Part shown: positions 19,492 to 30,638 of the stretch, in pieces
Numbering within the stretch: position 1 is the stretch's first letter
How the letters are laid out: every line of letters begins with the position of its first letter
Assembly (NCBI GenBank): GCA_002005505.1
Contig: KV908344.1
Coordinates: 168,501 to 232,500, forward strand
DNA length: 64,000 bases
Reading direction: 5' to 3'
DNA from: Botryococcus braunii
Taxonomy: Eukaryota; Chlorophyta; Trebouxiophyceae
Translations under genes and position numbers: made by a program
The notes under the pieces: model-generated
Databases searched by the model: none
What the model was told of the DNA's origin: nothing
Seen by the model: only the letters and a program-made list of their open reading frames with translations

Positions 19492-19967
19492 TGTGATGGA
19501 ATGTAGGGATTTCCCGGCATTTCTGGACATTTCCCTTACCCCCTAGCCTAGGCGCACATGTGGCGCACATGTCGTACGAGCAACGCGAGTACGCACGTGC
19601 CTAGCGTCTAGCCTTGGCTTCCTAGCCGTCGAATTCCATTGGATAGTTATGGACGTTACTCTCATAGTAGGATTCTAGGATATTTTCTAGATACTATTGT
19701 AGAGGTTTGGTGGACTAGTGCGCTACCATTGGAGGAACGTGAACACACGATCACGAACCACGGGAAGGAACGGATAGAGACGTAAGCCACGGGAAGACAC
19801 GCACTCAGGTAATTTGGAAGCTTAGTAGACCACAAGTAGGGAGTGGAAGCTCCGTGAGGTGGGGGTTACTTGTAATTGGAAAGAGCGTCCAACTTGTCGG
19901 CCATCCGGCCTTGTCTCTCTCTCTCTCACAACTTGGAAATTCTCTCTAACTTGTGCATTCTACGACA
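19492..19967 (+). repeat. 3' LTR of element A
   Basis: The 476-bp copy is the same as 6206-6681 as read. It is followed by the ccagg target duplication (19968-19972), after which LINE-A ORF2 resumes. Confidence 0.93.
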
Positions 19968-22109
19968 CCAGGTCCTCTGTGTCATCCCTCTGCATGGGAA
20001 TCCTTTGCCGCAGGCCTCCAGGGCTCTTCGGTGGTGGATCATGCACCCCTCTCAGAGGTGGCTTTTCCACACCAGGTTGTGCAGGTCCTTAGTGATCTTC
20101 ACAGGCCTTTCACTCCCGTAGAGGTGGAAGTTGCTTTGTCGGCATTGAAACCCGGTAGAGCAGCAGGGCTTGGTGGGTTCCCCTCTGAGTTCCTTCGGTT
20201 TGCGCAACAGTGTAGGACCCCGGAGGTGGTGGCTCCCCCTCACTTATTGGCCCCATCCCTCACTGCAATTTTGAATGCTATGTTAGGCGCGGGGTGTCTG
20301 CCCCCTGACCATGACATCCTCACAGTCACCCCGGTCCTGAAAGACTCCTCCCGGTCTGTGCTTGATACCACGAATTATCGCCCCATTGCTGTGCAAGACC
20401 CCTTAGTTCGCCTCTATGCCTCATTGTTGAACACCCGACTCGTGCGGTATTTAGAAGAAAATCGCTTTCGCTGTCCTGAGCAATGTGGTTTCCGCCCTGG
20501 GTTCTCGACGTTACATGCGTTGTTTACTCTACAGCATTTTGTTGACTTAGCTACGCCCACTGCCCCGTTGTATTGCTGTTTCTTAGATCTATCTAAAGCC
20601 TATGATCGTGTTCCTCGGCATTACTTATGGGAGGCCCTCAGGCGCCTCGGGGTGGCTGAAGGTTTTATCCGCGCGGTACGGTCCACGTATGATGGTGTTC
20701 GGTTTACGGTTGTTGCTGGGGGCATGGCTGGATCTTTCCACGCTTCGGGTGCTGGGGTTACCCAGGGGTCTCCGATTAGTCCCACGTTATTCACGGTTTA
20801 TGCTGATGGGCTCCTTAGGCAGATTCGGGCTACTTGTCCTGGGGTTGGTCCCCAAACTCGAGATGGGACTCATGTCCCGGCTCAAATGTACGCTGATGAT
20901 TTGATACTTCTTGCTGAAACGGCAGAGGGCTTGCAACAACTCATTGACGCCGTTGTTCATTGGTGTGGCTTTTCGTATATGCGTATTAATCCCATTAAGA
21001 CCGATGTCATGGTCTTTCCATCGTCGCCCGAGTCGCCCCCTTCCTTTCAGTGGGTTTGTGACGGGGTCATGCTTCCCGTCGTATATACTAAGAAATACTT
21101 GGGTGTTATTTTATCCTCGGTTGGGGGTGTGGGGGGCACCTTTGGCCTGCTGAATGGTAAAATGTGGGCCACGTGGAGCTCCCTTATGCGTAAGTATGGT
21201 AACCTGCAGTGCGCGGCCTCTATAGGTCTTCTTCTTAAGTTGATTCTCATGTGTGTTGTGCCCACGGCGTCATATGCATGTGAGATTTGGGGATGGCGTT
21301 CTTTTCGTTCACCGGCTGCGGCCCAATCTGTTCAGCTCTTAGAGTCTAGTTACTTGGTCATGTTGAAGATGTTGTTAGGGGTGCGCCCCTCGGTGGCCAC
21401 TCCGATTTTGTTAGCTGAGTTGGGGCTTCAACCCCTCGCTCATCACTGGCTGAAGCGTATGGCCACCTTTTGGAACTCGTTGGTGTCTTTGCCTCATGAT
21501 CATCTTTATGCCTTGATTCTTCGCGACTCGTGCTTTTATGGCGTCACTACCCGTACTCCCACTTGGGCAGGGTATTTCATGAAGGCCCTTATTAAGGTTG
21601 GCTATCCTTATCAGATAGATTGTTAAGCCCCTCATCCGATTGATATGCCGTCCCTTCGGGACCTCTTGCGTCGGCATGGCCGCCAACCCTGGGAGGGCTT
21701 GCATGTCTCTCCTCGTCTCTGCCCGTCTGAGCGGGCTCAGCTTTGCACATACTCTAGGTGGTTTAATAGTCCGTCCCGCGCCACTCTCTCTAGGCTTTTG
21801 TGGTTACGTATGAGTGTTTCCAAGTTGAGGGTTTTCCATCGATTCCGCATGGGGGTTCACAACCTTCCTATTGATGCTGGTCGTCGTCGGGGCATCCCCC
21901 GTTCCCACCGGTTCTGTGATCAGTGTCAGGCTGGTTTGGTGGGTGATGAACACCACCTTGTCTTTTCCTGTTCGGCCCTTCAGCCGATCCGGGACCGTTA
22001 CCCCCATCTTTTTCGTTCCCCCTTTCGGTCGTTACGTCAGTTCGTCTGGCAAGATGACCTTCAGTCTGTGGTTAACTTCATTTATGATTGTTTTCAGTTT
22101 CGGTCTTAG
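19968..22109 (+). pseudogene. LINE-A ORF2, 3' part: reverse transcriptase and C-terminal zinc motif
   Basis: Reading in the same frame as the endonuclease part, the sequence contains the RT signature of non-LTR elements: ALKPGRAAGLGGFPSEFL, NYRPIAVQDPLVRLYA, EQCGFRPGFSTLHALF, CCFLDLSKAYDRV, GVTQGSPISPTLF, catalytic YADDLILLAE (about 20888), and NPIKTDVMVF. The frame stops at TAA (21624-21626) but continues in the same frame to 22109 with RAQLCTYSRWF, HNLPIDAGRRRGIP and the zinc motif CDQCQAGLVGDEHHLVFSC. The TAA is therefore probably a nonsense mutation. The protein copies the LINE RNA by target-primed reverse transcription. Confidence 0.88.
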
Positions 22110-22479
22110 GTTTGTGTCTTGCCCTTTGCTGGCCCTTGCCCACTCTTGGGCTGTGTCCTGGGGCTTTCCTGCCCCTTCCTCTGTGTCCTGGGGCTTTCAT
22201 GCCCTTCCTTTGTGCTCTTGGCTCCCCACTCGGTACTTTGGGTTTGTGTTTGGCCTTGATTCTTAGGGTTTGTGTTTGGTTTCTCTCGGTGTCTTGCTGC
22301 GTCGGTGTTCGGTTTTCCATCTCATCAGCCCTTTGGGCTGGGTTGATGTAATTCCTTCCTTCCTTCCTCTCGAGCCGCGCAAGTCCCGACTCGAGGGCGC
22401 AGTCTTCCCGGTCTCCAGGGCACCCGGAAAGGACATATTCTGTTCGAAATCCATTATGGCTACTTAGTATAACAGGCAC

Positions 22480-22939
22480 TTGCTATATCGTCACACATGT
22501 GCGCTTTGATAGAGCCATGGAGATTGACATTTCACACGTAAAGGATCTTTTAGACCGTAAAAGCGACATGATATGGGATGACCTAGACATCTCCCGTCGC
22601 TCTTGTGCATCCCCAAGAGCCTTATTCTGCAGATACCAAAGGTGGTTCGCACGTCCGCCTCATGTGCCACGGCGTAAGAGTGCGCTCATAATACATTGCG
22701 GGCCTTTAAAGGGCCGCAATGTCATGAATCTAAATCGCATAAATTTATGCGATTTAGATTAGGGTGTCATGACCTTCCTATTGATAAAGGCAGACAACAA
22801 GGCATCCCTCGAGACCAGAGGATCCTCTTTTTTACACGAGATTTGCACGAGGTGCTCCTTAGAGCTCGTTGGTAATGAACATAATCTGTTGTTCACTTGT
22901 CCAGCTGTACAACATGTACGGCAGCAATTTATGCATCTC
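22480..22939 (+). pseudogene. LINE-B relic: ORF2 C-terminus, left part
   Basis: Translated pieces align with the C-terminus of LINE-A ORF2. DISHVKDLLDRKSD corresponds to DMPSLRDLLRRHGR, RALFCRYQRWF to RAQLCTYSRWF, and [19 protein letters not shown] to CDQCQAGLVGDEHHLVFSC. The frame is broken by about 40 extra bases made of two adjacent palindromes (22695-22720 and 22727-22760). It ends at 22939, where element C is inserted. It is a second, more diverged LINE than LINE-A. Confidence 0.7.
22695..22760. repeat. Two adjacent palindromes (26 bp imperfect, 34 bp perfect)
   Basis: 22695-22720 is a palindrome with one mismatched pair. 22727-22760 is a perfect 34-bp palindrome with no spacer; its left half is aatctaaatcgcataaa. 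They lie where LINE-B has extra bases relative to LINE-A. The right arm aligns with LINE-A and the left arm looks like an inverted copy of it. Confidence 0.9.
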
Positions 22940-24040
22940 TGCAAGAACAAATTCGAAGCAGCGATAACATTAGACCACAATTACTTCAGACTGAAAACAT
23001 TAAATTAGGTTGGGAACACCATCCAACCCTTTGTCGAAACGTGAGACAAAGCTTCAAGCGCGCTCCTGATGGACGACTCCACTTGGACGACTCCAGAGCA
23101 GGAGATAACTCCAGACACTTGTTAGGAACACCATCTAACAAGGCCACCTGTGCCATAACCATGTATGTCACAGAAAACGTAAGGACGTGTAGTACGAGTC
23201 CTGTCGCACCATGCGCACAAGGGACAAGGAGTCGAGGCTATCCACCATCAAGACTTTACACAAAGTATCGTAGCTTAACAAAGCAACCTAACTAAGGGCA
23301 GTCTTACCTGTGCCATAACCATGTATGTCACAGAAAACGTAAGGACGTGTAGTACGAGTCCTGTCGCACCATGCGCACAAGGGACAAGGAGTCGAGGCTA
23401 TCCACCATCAAGACTGATGAAAGAATGCCAAGCCGTCCCATATGACGCAAGGCCAAAGGAAACTAAACGGTAGGTGGACGAAGCTAGAATTCTTAAGTTC
23501 TAGGCCTCCGAGCCTACCAGCTACACTGACTCCGACGAGACCGTACGACAATAATCCGGGTCCCTAAGGAACTGCCACTTACACGCGCTTCAAGGAGGTC
23601 AAATCCTCAGCACGTTTCCTAACTTCAAAGGAACTCCTACGACCTTTAAGAGTACCCTAGTGATTCCTGGGTACAAAGGTCAGACCTAGCAATTACTCAA
23701 GAAGAGAACTAATTGCCCTTCATGAGTACATCACTTGAACTTCCAAGGCACACAAGAGGATGATAGTAAACTCGAGGTCATGACTTCTCGAATCGACTAA
23801 TCCTCAACGACAGGCAACCACATTAGTAGACATTACCTTTGAGATTACCGTATGACAAGCACCAAGCATAACACAAGGAGCTAGTCACATGCCAAGTGTA
23901 CCTTCCAAACTAAACCATGAGTTCCACATGTTTACGAACGACTGGAAAGTGACTATTTATTGTCCATCAGCCACTTCACACACGAAGGCACACGCTATGG
24001 GGAACCTCAAACCCTAGGGTTCCCATATTATTTCACAACA
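22940..24040 (-). repeat. Left (3') LTR of element C with internal 160-bp duplication
   Basis: This copy is 1101 bp. It matches the 941-bp right copy except for about two substitutions and an insertion. A 110-bp segment (23146-23255) recurs at 23306-23415, separated by 50 bp; the 160-bp period equals the length difference between the two LTRs. Confidence 0.9.
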
Positions 24041-27000
24041 CCTCCCCTTGCATGAAGTGGGGGAAGTGAGTGTCCATCACATGAAGAGAGTAATATGCCC
24101 CCCCCCAAAGTAAGTAGGCATAAAACATCACTCCATCAGCGAGAGCAACAATCATCGGTACAAGCGTAAAATCAACTGCCTGATTACCTCCCCTGGAGAT
24201 CAGGAAGGAGCAACCAATGCAAAGCATGCATAAACAAACGCCAAATCACGAAGGAACGCTCAAGCACAATATGAATGTAGCAAGAACACCATAACATGTT
24301 AAGAGACCACTCTCCATGGTAAATCTCCTAACCGATAAGCTATTCCCCGCGTAAGCGCGACCATGAAAGCGTAAACTTGATAGACAGTTTGTCCCAGTGT
24401 AAACCAGAAACTGAAGTAGCTTGATAGGAACCTTCAGAATACCAAACGCCTTTAGAAGCTTCTCATACGAGAAGAAAATGCATTTGACAAGAGGCAGCAC
24501 CTCCTCAAGTCAAGCAAAGCTTTAGACCAACGAAGTGGGAAGTAGACAATCACCTCAACTTAGATGATCCTCCCCTCGAGCTATGCACCATAAAGTGACT
24601 TAACAAACTGAATACCAAACAAAAGCAGTGGAGTAAACAGCCACTTCAAGCAAAAGCGACCCTCCCATCGATGAATTTGCTCACGCTTAATGTTAACACA
24701 AGCATCACAAGCTCAATGCTTACAAGCATCAATACACGAAGCATATGCATTGCCGCTACTGCAAGAAAACATATGACTGACCATTCCAATCTCACACCAA
24801 TTCCTTGTGAGACCAAAGTACGTATCAAAGGGTAACCATCCAAGCTGAAGAATCGTTACTTTAGTCAGCTTATCCAAGTTTAAACAGCGGCTTCTTCTAC
24901 CTCTTATTGTCACTTCTTGACTGAAGTCAAACGTCAAACGGAACTGATTCCGAAGCTCTATTGGGTATGCCGCAAGCTATCTTGGAGTTGTTCCCAAGTT
25001 CATGTTGGGTGCCTCACGCCTACTGCGCATCTTGGCCCACCCTCAAACTTATCCGGGAACATACACTACCGGTGTATACTCCTCAACTATATTGGACTAC
25101 CCGCAAACCATCATGGATCACGTGCTATCCCCATAGCCTCTGTATAGGGCAAAGCAAGTTCCTAGTTATCATGGCCGTTACAGCCCAACAATCAATCAAA
25201 TGAGGCACCATTGTCTCAGATAATCTTGGTCCCTTTGATGCACTCTCTCACGAGCAAGTTATCATAGCAATCACAGGCCATCATACTTGGTGATAGTCAC
25301 ATATTCATGTATAAATTTGGCAATGAAGAACCGCTCGCTGTTGAAGGACGAGCACAAACATCAATGAGGAGAGCTTCACTCCACCTTAGGAGGGATGAAG
25401 CTCCATGATATGATTAGGGCAAACCAACGTACACAGTTTGCCTTGAGAGACAAAGGCAAAGAACTTGTCCCTTGCATCACAATTTATCACGTGTAATCCA
25501 TGCAAGCAGAAGACAAAGTATTGGTAATAAGCCAGTACTTCGAATGTTACGAGCAGCCATCCGAACCTTCGAAGCATTAACCGCTTCGAGATTCGAATTG
25601 TACCGCGATCAGACAACCACGAGTCCGAATCGTGAGGCTCTAACTACCGCGTGGAGATAGGCCCAAACGTGACTATCTACAGTGACCTTAGAAACTTGTC
25701 TGAACAGCTCTGTAGAGGAACCAGCCCTTCAGACACCATACCAAGCACTCAAATATCCTTTCAAGATCATTGTAGCATACAAGAAAGGTCAAATGCAAGT
25801 AGCAATGCCAGTAGAACAAGCAACCCACAGTAGACGCCTTTGCGCAACGTGAATCTGAAGGTTGCAAGTAGCATAACTTGAAGCAGTTAGTACTAAAATC
25901 TGTGAAACTTAAATCAGGTCCACAGAAACCATAAGCAGTACCCAAGACAGGTCACAAGAAGCTACAACTCCTTAAAGCCGGCAAACTTCACATCTGCCCT
26001 TTAGTGCGCTGTACCCCAAGATATTCAGGGAACCTGTCATCAGGATGATCTTAGAAAGCATGGGACTTCATCAAAAATCCCAAAGACTCAAGTACTTAAC
26101 ATGAGGAAAAACAAACCTTTGCATAACAAAGAGCACAGAACCCCAGCATATCCAACTGCAGGGTTTGCCAATGTGCGCGCATCGATAACGTAACCTGGCT
26201 ATGCACCTGTCTTCCTCCAGATGCAGCCAAAAACAGTGTAGTTTCGCAGAGGTTTGCATATGCATGTTATACATGCCCTGGTACAATGAAAACCAGTTGA
26301 CTAAGGGTGAGAGATCTCTCACCCTTAATCCAAACATGTGTACACTGACAAGTCATCTCCAAAGAAGTAAACTGCATCTGGTGCGCTGACCCTTTCCTTC
26401 AACATAAAAGTCATGAAATTGCTACACTTAACACAACATGTGCATGCTCTTTAGGAGCAAGTCACTAGTCATGACCACATTGTGAACAGAAGGGTCTGCA
26501 TAACCAAACTCCCCAACTGCACACACTGCCATGGCCTTGGAAATGTAAAATGGTGTGAGGTATGAAGAGACACCTTTCTCATGCCTATCACATCCCCAAC
26601 AACCCAAGGCCAAGTGCATCTTTATGATGTCCATGTCATGTACCATTGAAAAACTACAGATCAATGGTAATTGCAAAAGTTTTTATAGGTGTAAGAGAGA
26701 GAGACAAAAGTGCAGATAACCACACCTATGCCCACTCGACTCATCGCATGCTCACATAAGGAGTATTTTGCTCACTCAAGAAGCACATACTCAACATTGG
26801 GCAGCCTGAAGATGCCCCCAAGCAACAAGCCACATGCCCCACACACTAGGGGCACTTGGGAAGGTAGGGAAAGATGCTACTGCACACATAATCAGGGGTC
26901 ACATGTACTTATGCCCCATGAGGAAGTTGGGACAGTACTCCCTTTCACGCTTGAAGGTGAGATTATTTCTCCAGAGGTGTCGATGCATGTCCATTCTTGG

Positions 27001-27483
27001 CACGCAAGGAACCTCCTTTTGTCCTCCCCTAGTCCCGAACCAGCCCGTACTGAACTGATCCATGTGTGCAAAAGCACCTGAAACCCATCAGCATACCGAA
27101 GAGTTAGTATACCGATAATCACAAATGTCAAATAGTAGGCTTGCAAGTAGACGCTTTGAACGCCCCTTTTGGAAGTTCAACGTTGAAGTGCCACTACACT
27201 TTCACAGATGTAGCACATGAATCATCTTTGCAATCTTGAATGCTCAAAAGATCACACAGAAATGATTGTATCTTAAAACATTCCGCCTTTCAAGTCCACA
27301 TTGGCTTGAACGGATCGAAATCGCCACGAAGTTTCAACAACGACAACAACTGATACCATGAGATTCAGCACCATGAATTAATCAACTGCTAAAACAATGA
27401 ATTAAAACCTTTCTGACGGAACACCATCGTCAGCAAGGGTAATGTTTACCACAGGCGTCAAACGTATTCGTTGACGATCGGCA
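24041..27483 (-). other. Internal region of element C, no coding capacity seen
   Basis: I found no frame on either strand with recognisable protein motifs; open frames are all short. The sequence is A- and C-rich on the plus strand. It contains a perfect 26-bp palindrome at 26302-26327. A poly-C run lies near 24101. It may carry packaging or dimerisation signals, but none is identifiable by eye. Confidence 0.7.
26302..26327. repeat. Perfect 26-bp palindrome
   Basis: The left half is TAAGGGTGAGAGA and the right half is its exact reverse complement with no spacer. It lies inside the coding-free region of element C. Confidence 0.95.
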
Positions 27484-27496
27484 CTCGCCGATACCA
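27484..27496 (-). other. Primer-binding site of element C
   Basis: The minus strand reads TGGTATCGGCGAG directly after the LTR end (...GTTCTTGCA). It is the same 13-mer as in elements A and B. Confidence 0.85.
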
Positions 27497-28437
27497 TGCA
27501 AGAACAAATTCGAAGCAGCGATAACATTAGACCACAATTACTTCAGACTGAAAACATTAAATTAGGTTGGGAACACCATCCAACCCTTTGTCGAAACGTG
27601 AGACAAAGCTTCAAGCGCGCTCCTGATGGACGACTCCACTTGGACGACTCCAGAGCAGGAGATAACTCCAGACACTTGTTAGGAACACCATCTAACAAGG
27701 CCACCTGTGCCATAACCATGTATGTCACAGAAAACGTAAGGACGTGTAGTACGAGTCCTGTCGCACCATGCGCACAAGGGACAAGGAGTCGAGGCTATCC
27801 ACCATCAAGACTGATGAAAGAATGCCAAGCCGTCCCATATGACGCAAGGCCAAAGGAAACTAAACGGTAGGTGGACGAAGCTAGAATTCTTAAGTTCTAG
27901 GCCTCCGAGCCTACCAGCTACACTGACTCCGACGAGACCGTACGACAATAATCCGGGTCCCTACGGAACTGCCACTTACACGCGCTTCAAGGAGGTCAAA
28001 TCCTCAGCACGTTTCCTAACTTCAAAGGAACTCCTACGACCTTTAAGAGTACCCTAGTGATTCCTGGGTACAAAGGTCAGACCTACCAATTACTCAAGAA
28101 GAGAACTAATTGCCCTTCATGAGTACATCACTTGAACTTCCAAGGCACACAAGAGGATGATAGTAAACTCGAGGTCATGACTTCTCGAATCGACTAATCC
28201 TCAACGACAGGCAACCACATTAGTAGACATTACCTTTGAGATTACCGTATGACAAGCACCAAGCATAACACAAGGAGCTAGTCACATGCCAAGTGTACCT
28301 TCCAAACTAAACCATGAGTTCCACATGTTTACGAACGACTGGAAAGTGACTATTTATTGTCCATCAGCCACTTCACACACGAAGGCACACGCTATGGGGA
28401 ACCTCAAACCCTAGGGTTCCCATATTATTTCACAACA
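27497..28437 (-). repeat. Right (5') LTR of element C
   Basis: This 941-bp copy lacks the 160-bp duplication of the left one. On the minus strand it starts TGTTGTGAAATAATATGG. AATAAATAG near 28350 could serve as a TATA-like box. Confidence 0.9.
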
Positions 28438-28442
28438 ATCTC

Positions 28443-28550
28443 TTTCAACACAGGAGTCGATCTGTACAAACGTTTATGTGGCAAGAAGACCTTCAAGGGG
28501 TTGCCAATATTGGCAACAAATTTGCCAATTAATTGGCAAATTTGTGACTA
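28443..28550 (+). pseudogene. LINE-B relic: ORF2 C-terminus, right part
   Basis: Removing element C and one atctc copy joins ...VRQQFMHL to FQHRSRSVQTFMWQEDLQGVAN. This aligns with RYPHLFRSPFRSLRQFVWQDDLQSVVN at the end of LINE-A ORF2. The match confirms both the relic and the insertion point. The reading then runs into two palindromes (28500-28545). Confidence 0.75.
28500..28545. repeat. Two overlapping perfect palindromes (18 and 30 bp)
   Basis: 28500-28517 (half GTTGCCAAT) and 28516-28545 (half ACAAATTTGCCAATT) are both perfect and spacer-less, sharing two bases. They sit at the 3' end of the LINE-B relic, as the other pair sits in its left part. Confidence 0.95.
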
Positions 28551-28689
28551 GAGCACTGGAGAGCAATCTAACTCTCCCAGGTGCTGTGAGACCTCAATTG
28601 GCTAGTTTTAGGTCATTCATTGTACTGCCGTCCTCTTCAGCCCTAGTGACTGGTCTTTGGATGTAATCTTCCTTCCACGATGGGACATC

Positions 28690-28825
28690 CGTGAATGTCA
28701 CGGTCCGTGACTCACGGAGGCCAGGTCCGAGTCGGACCGTCCGACCGAACGGTCCGAGTCGGACCGTCGGACCGTCCGACCGAATTATTCACCCGAGAAT
28801 CTCGGGCCGAGATTATCCAAATCCC
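28690..28825. repeat. Cluster of inverted repeats built on ggtccga/tcggacc
   Basis: The stretch holds repeated near-palindromes ggtccga-g-tcggacc (twice), cggtccgt/actcacgg and cccgaga-a-tctcggg within 130 bp. No gene is visible. Confidence 0.7.
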
Positions 28826-28955
28826 TGGGTGATGCCGGAGGCTCTCAAACCCTACAACCCACTATCAACCTCAAGAAGGACCCGTATTGTACTCAAGAAC
28901 GTGGAAACTGTATTTTAGAGTGATTACCTTCCAAGCTTCAGTGAATTGCTAGGTT

Positions 28956-30578
28956 ATGTCTACATCAGGCACCGATTCGAGCGATGATGCTGAAGAGTTG
29001 GCCGTACCCCGGCCTATCACGGTATTTTCCATGGAAGCTAACTTGAAAATGTTTTTAATCTGTCCCTCACCTCAGACTTTGAAATCGCAAGACGCTGCTT
29101 CCCGTGCCAGAGCGAGGATGTCACGAGAAGGCTATTTCAAACAGAACCTGATACAACTATCACGAAAAAATATTCGCTTTATTAGTTTTAAAAAGAAATT
29201 ATAAAACAAAGTGATATTTCTGGCTTCTTTCTCGTAATGAATGTCACACACCAAGTAGCACTGTAGGCTGGACATGTACATGTCGGCAATTTTTCGATCG
29301 TTCAAGAGTCGTGCAAATGATTGAATTGAAAAGAGTGCAACTAAACTAGCCATTTAGATTTAAATATACATCGTTCATGACGTGCCACGACACGACAATG
29401 TGTATTCTGCTTAACTTGTAGTGCAAGACATCCTGGTACTGACAATGACATTTTTCTGGCACTTGAGAACTGTATAGAGAGTCTAAAGCCAATTAAATAT
29501 AGAAAAATGTTGTGATGATGGTATTCTTCGTAAGCCTTGTGTTTCTTTTTGCAACTTGACCGACCGTCACGTACCGGTAGTATGCACTAGGTTGCACGGT
29601 CACCCCCACCCAGATCTCCCGAGGATGGATTCATCCCCCCAAGGCCATAGGCATAATCATAAATCTTCTGTTGTTATTGATTGGAACGTACGGAAGAAAA
29701 GCTCGCGACAGCATCTTCGACCTGCTATGTTTTTCATTGGTCGTTCCAAGTCTTGCTCACGGAGCCCAGAAATTACGTATTAAAACGTTGGCTAATTAGG
29801 TGTAGGCCCTGCTAAAGCGATTTGACGATAGAAGTTTTTGCAGGCATGACTGGACTAGCCCAGTCCGCATGAGCGCTCATGTGGAGTGTCAGGCGCTTAT
29901 CTTAGGTTTCAGGTTGCACTGCGCAGTGTAACCATGAACCTGAAGACTATGATGTCGTACTTGCATGCAAGTATCACGTATTGGTCTTGCTTTCATCATG
30001 CCTATACAAAGGCAATGCAACTGTTGGTATTAGCATGACATACTTGGGGGGTCAACCACATGGGGTTTTGTGCATTGAAGTTCCCACTTGTGGCAACTTC
30101 AACCCTTTCATCTGTACAGATACATGGTTTACCAATAAGCAATTGCAGAATGCATGTCTGGCTGATCAGGCGAGATGCGCTTTCTAAAATAATGGATCCT
30201 AATTAGTTCCAGCGCCCTATCCAAGACAGCGTTCCGGAAAGCTACATAGCCTCGATATGTACTAGGCCTTGACTAGTCCTGTAGTGTTGGTTCTGACATA
30301 AGGGAGTTTCTTGACAGGCACCATCGAGGAGATTAAATCTGGATGTCGAGGTCTCAATTGCAAACTTGGCGGCTGCCACTGTCAATCTCAACATCCAAGC
30401 CAACACTTCTACGGCTTCGACGACGACGGCCGTGCAGGTAATTATATGCCAATTGCTAATATTGCCCACTTGGTTCAAAGCCCTTATGCATTATCACGAG
30501 TGCTGGCAAGTGCCTGCGTGGTTACAACATTAGGCGAGGTCCAACTTCAAGCCTTGATGTGTGTGTGTGTGTGTGTGT

Positions 30579-30638
<60 letters not shown>

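Larger units (their letters stand above)
6206..19967 (+). mobile_element. Element A: Ty3/gypsy chromodomain LTR retrotransposon
   Basis: Two 476-bp LTRs (6206-6681 and 19492-19967) read as identical and are flanked by the 5-bp duplication ccagg (6201-6205 and 19968-19972). The LTRs start TGTGATGG and end CTACGACA. A primer-binding site follows the left LTR and a purine tract precedes the right one. The order gag, protease, RT, RNase H, integrase, chromodomain is that of chromovirus-type gypsy elements. Removing nested element B and one duplication copy leaves about 7.4 kb. Identical LTRs imply a recent insertion. Confidence 0.93.
3877..22450 (+). mobile_element. LINE-A: APE-type non-LTR retrotransposon, interrupted by gypsy A
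   Basis: The element reads ORF1 (4021-4932), then ORF2 with an apurinic-like endonuclease, reverse transcriptase and C-terminal zinc motif. ORF2 is split at 6205 and resumes at 19968, exactly at the ccagg target-site duplication of gypsy A, and the two halves are in the same frame. The 3' untranslated part after 22109 contains short direct repeats (tgtgtcctggggctttc at 22155 and 22182) and a (TTCC) run near 22351. The 3' end is a guess because no poly(A) tail or target-site duplication was found. Domain order and ORF1 type suggest an L1-like clade. Confidence 0.75.
22940..28437 (-). mobile_element. Element C: non-autonomous LTR retrotransposon (LARD-like)
   Basis: LTRs lie at 22940-24040 and 27497-28437, both TG...CA. 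They are flanked by the duplication atctc (22935-22939 and 28438-28442). The primer site is at 27484-27496, and a purine tract (AAGGGGAGG on the minus strand) touches the left LTR. The 3.46-kb internal region has no protease, RT, RNase H or integrase frame on either strand. Large LTRs with a long coding-free interior match the definition of large retrotransposon derivatives. Movement would need proteins from another element, perhaps one with the same primer site. Confidence 0.88.

Noticed and set aside
22940..28437. CRISPR-like or segmental duplication reading of the repeated 1-kb blocks
   Set aside because: TG...CA ends, primer site, purine tract and a 5-bp target duplication show they are LTRs.
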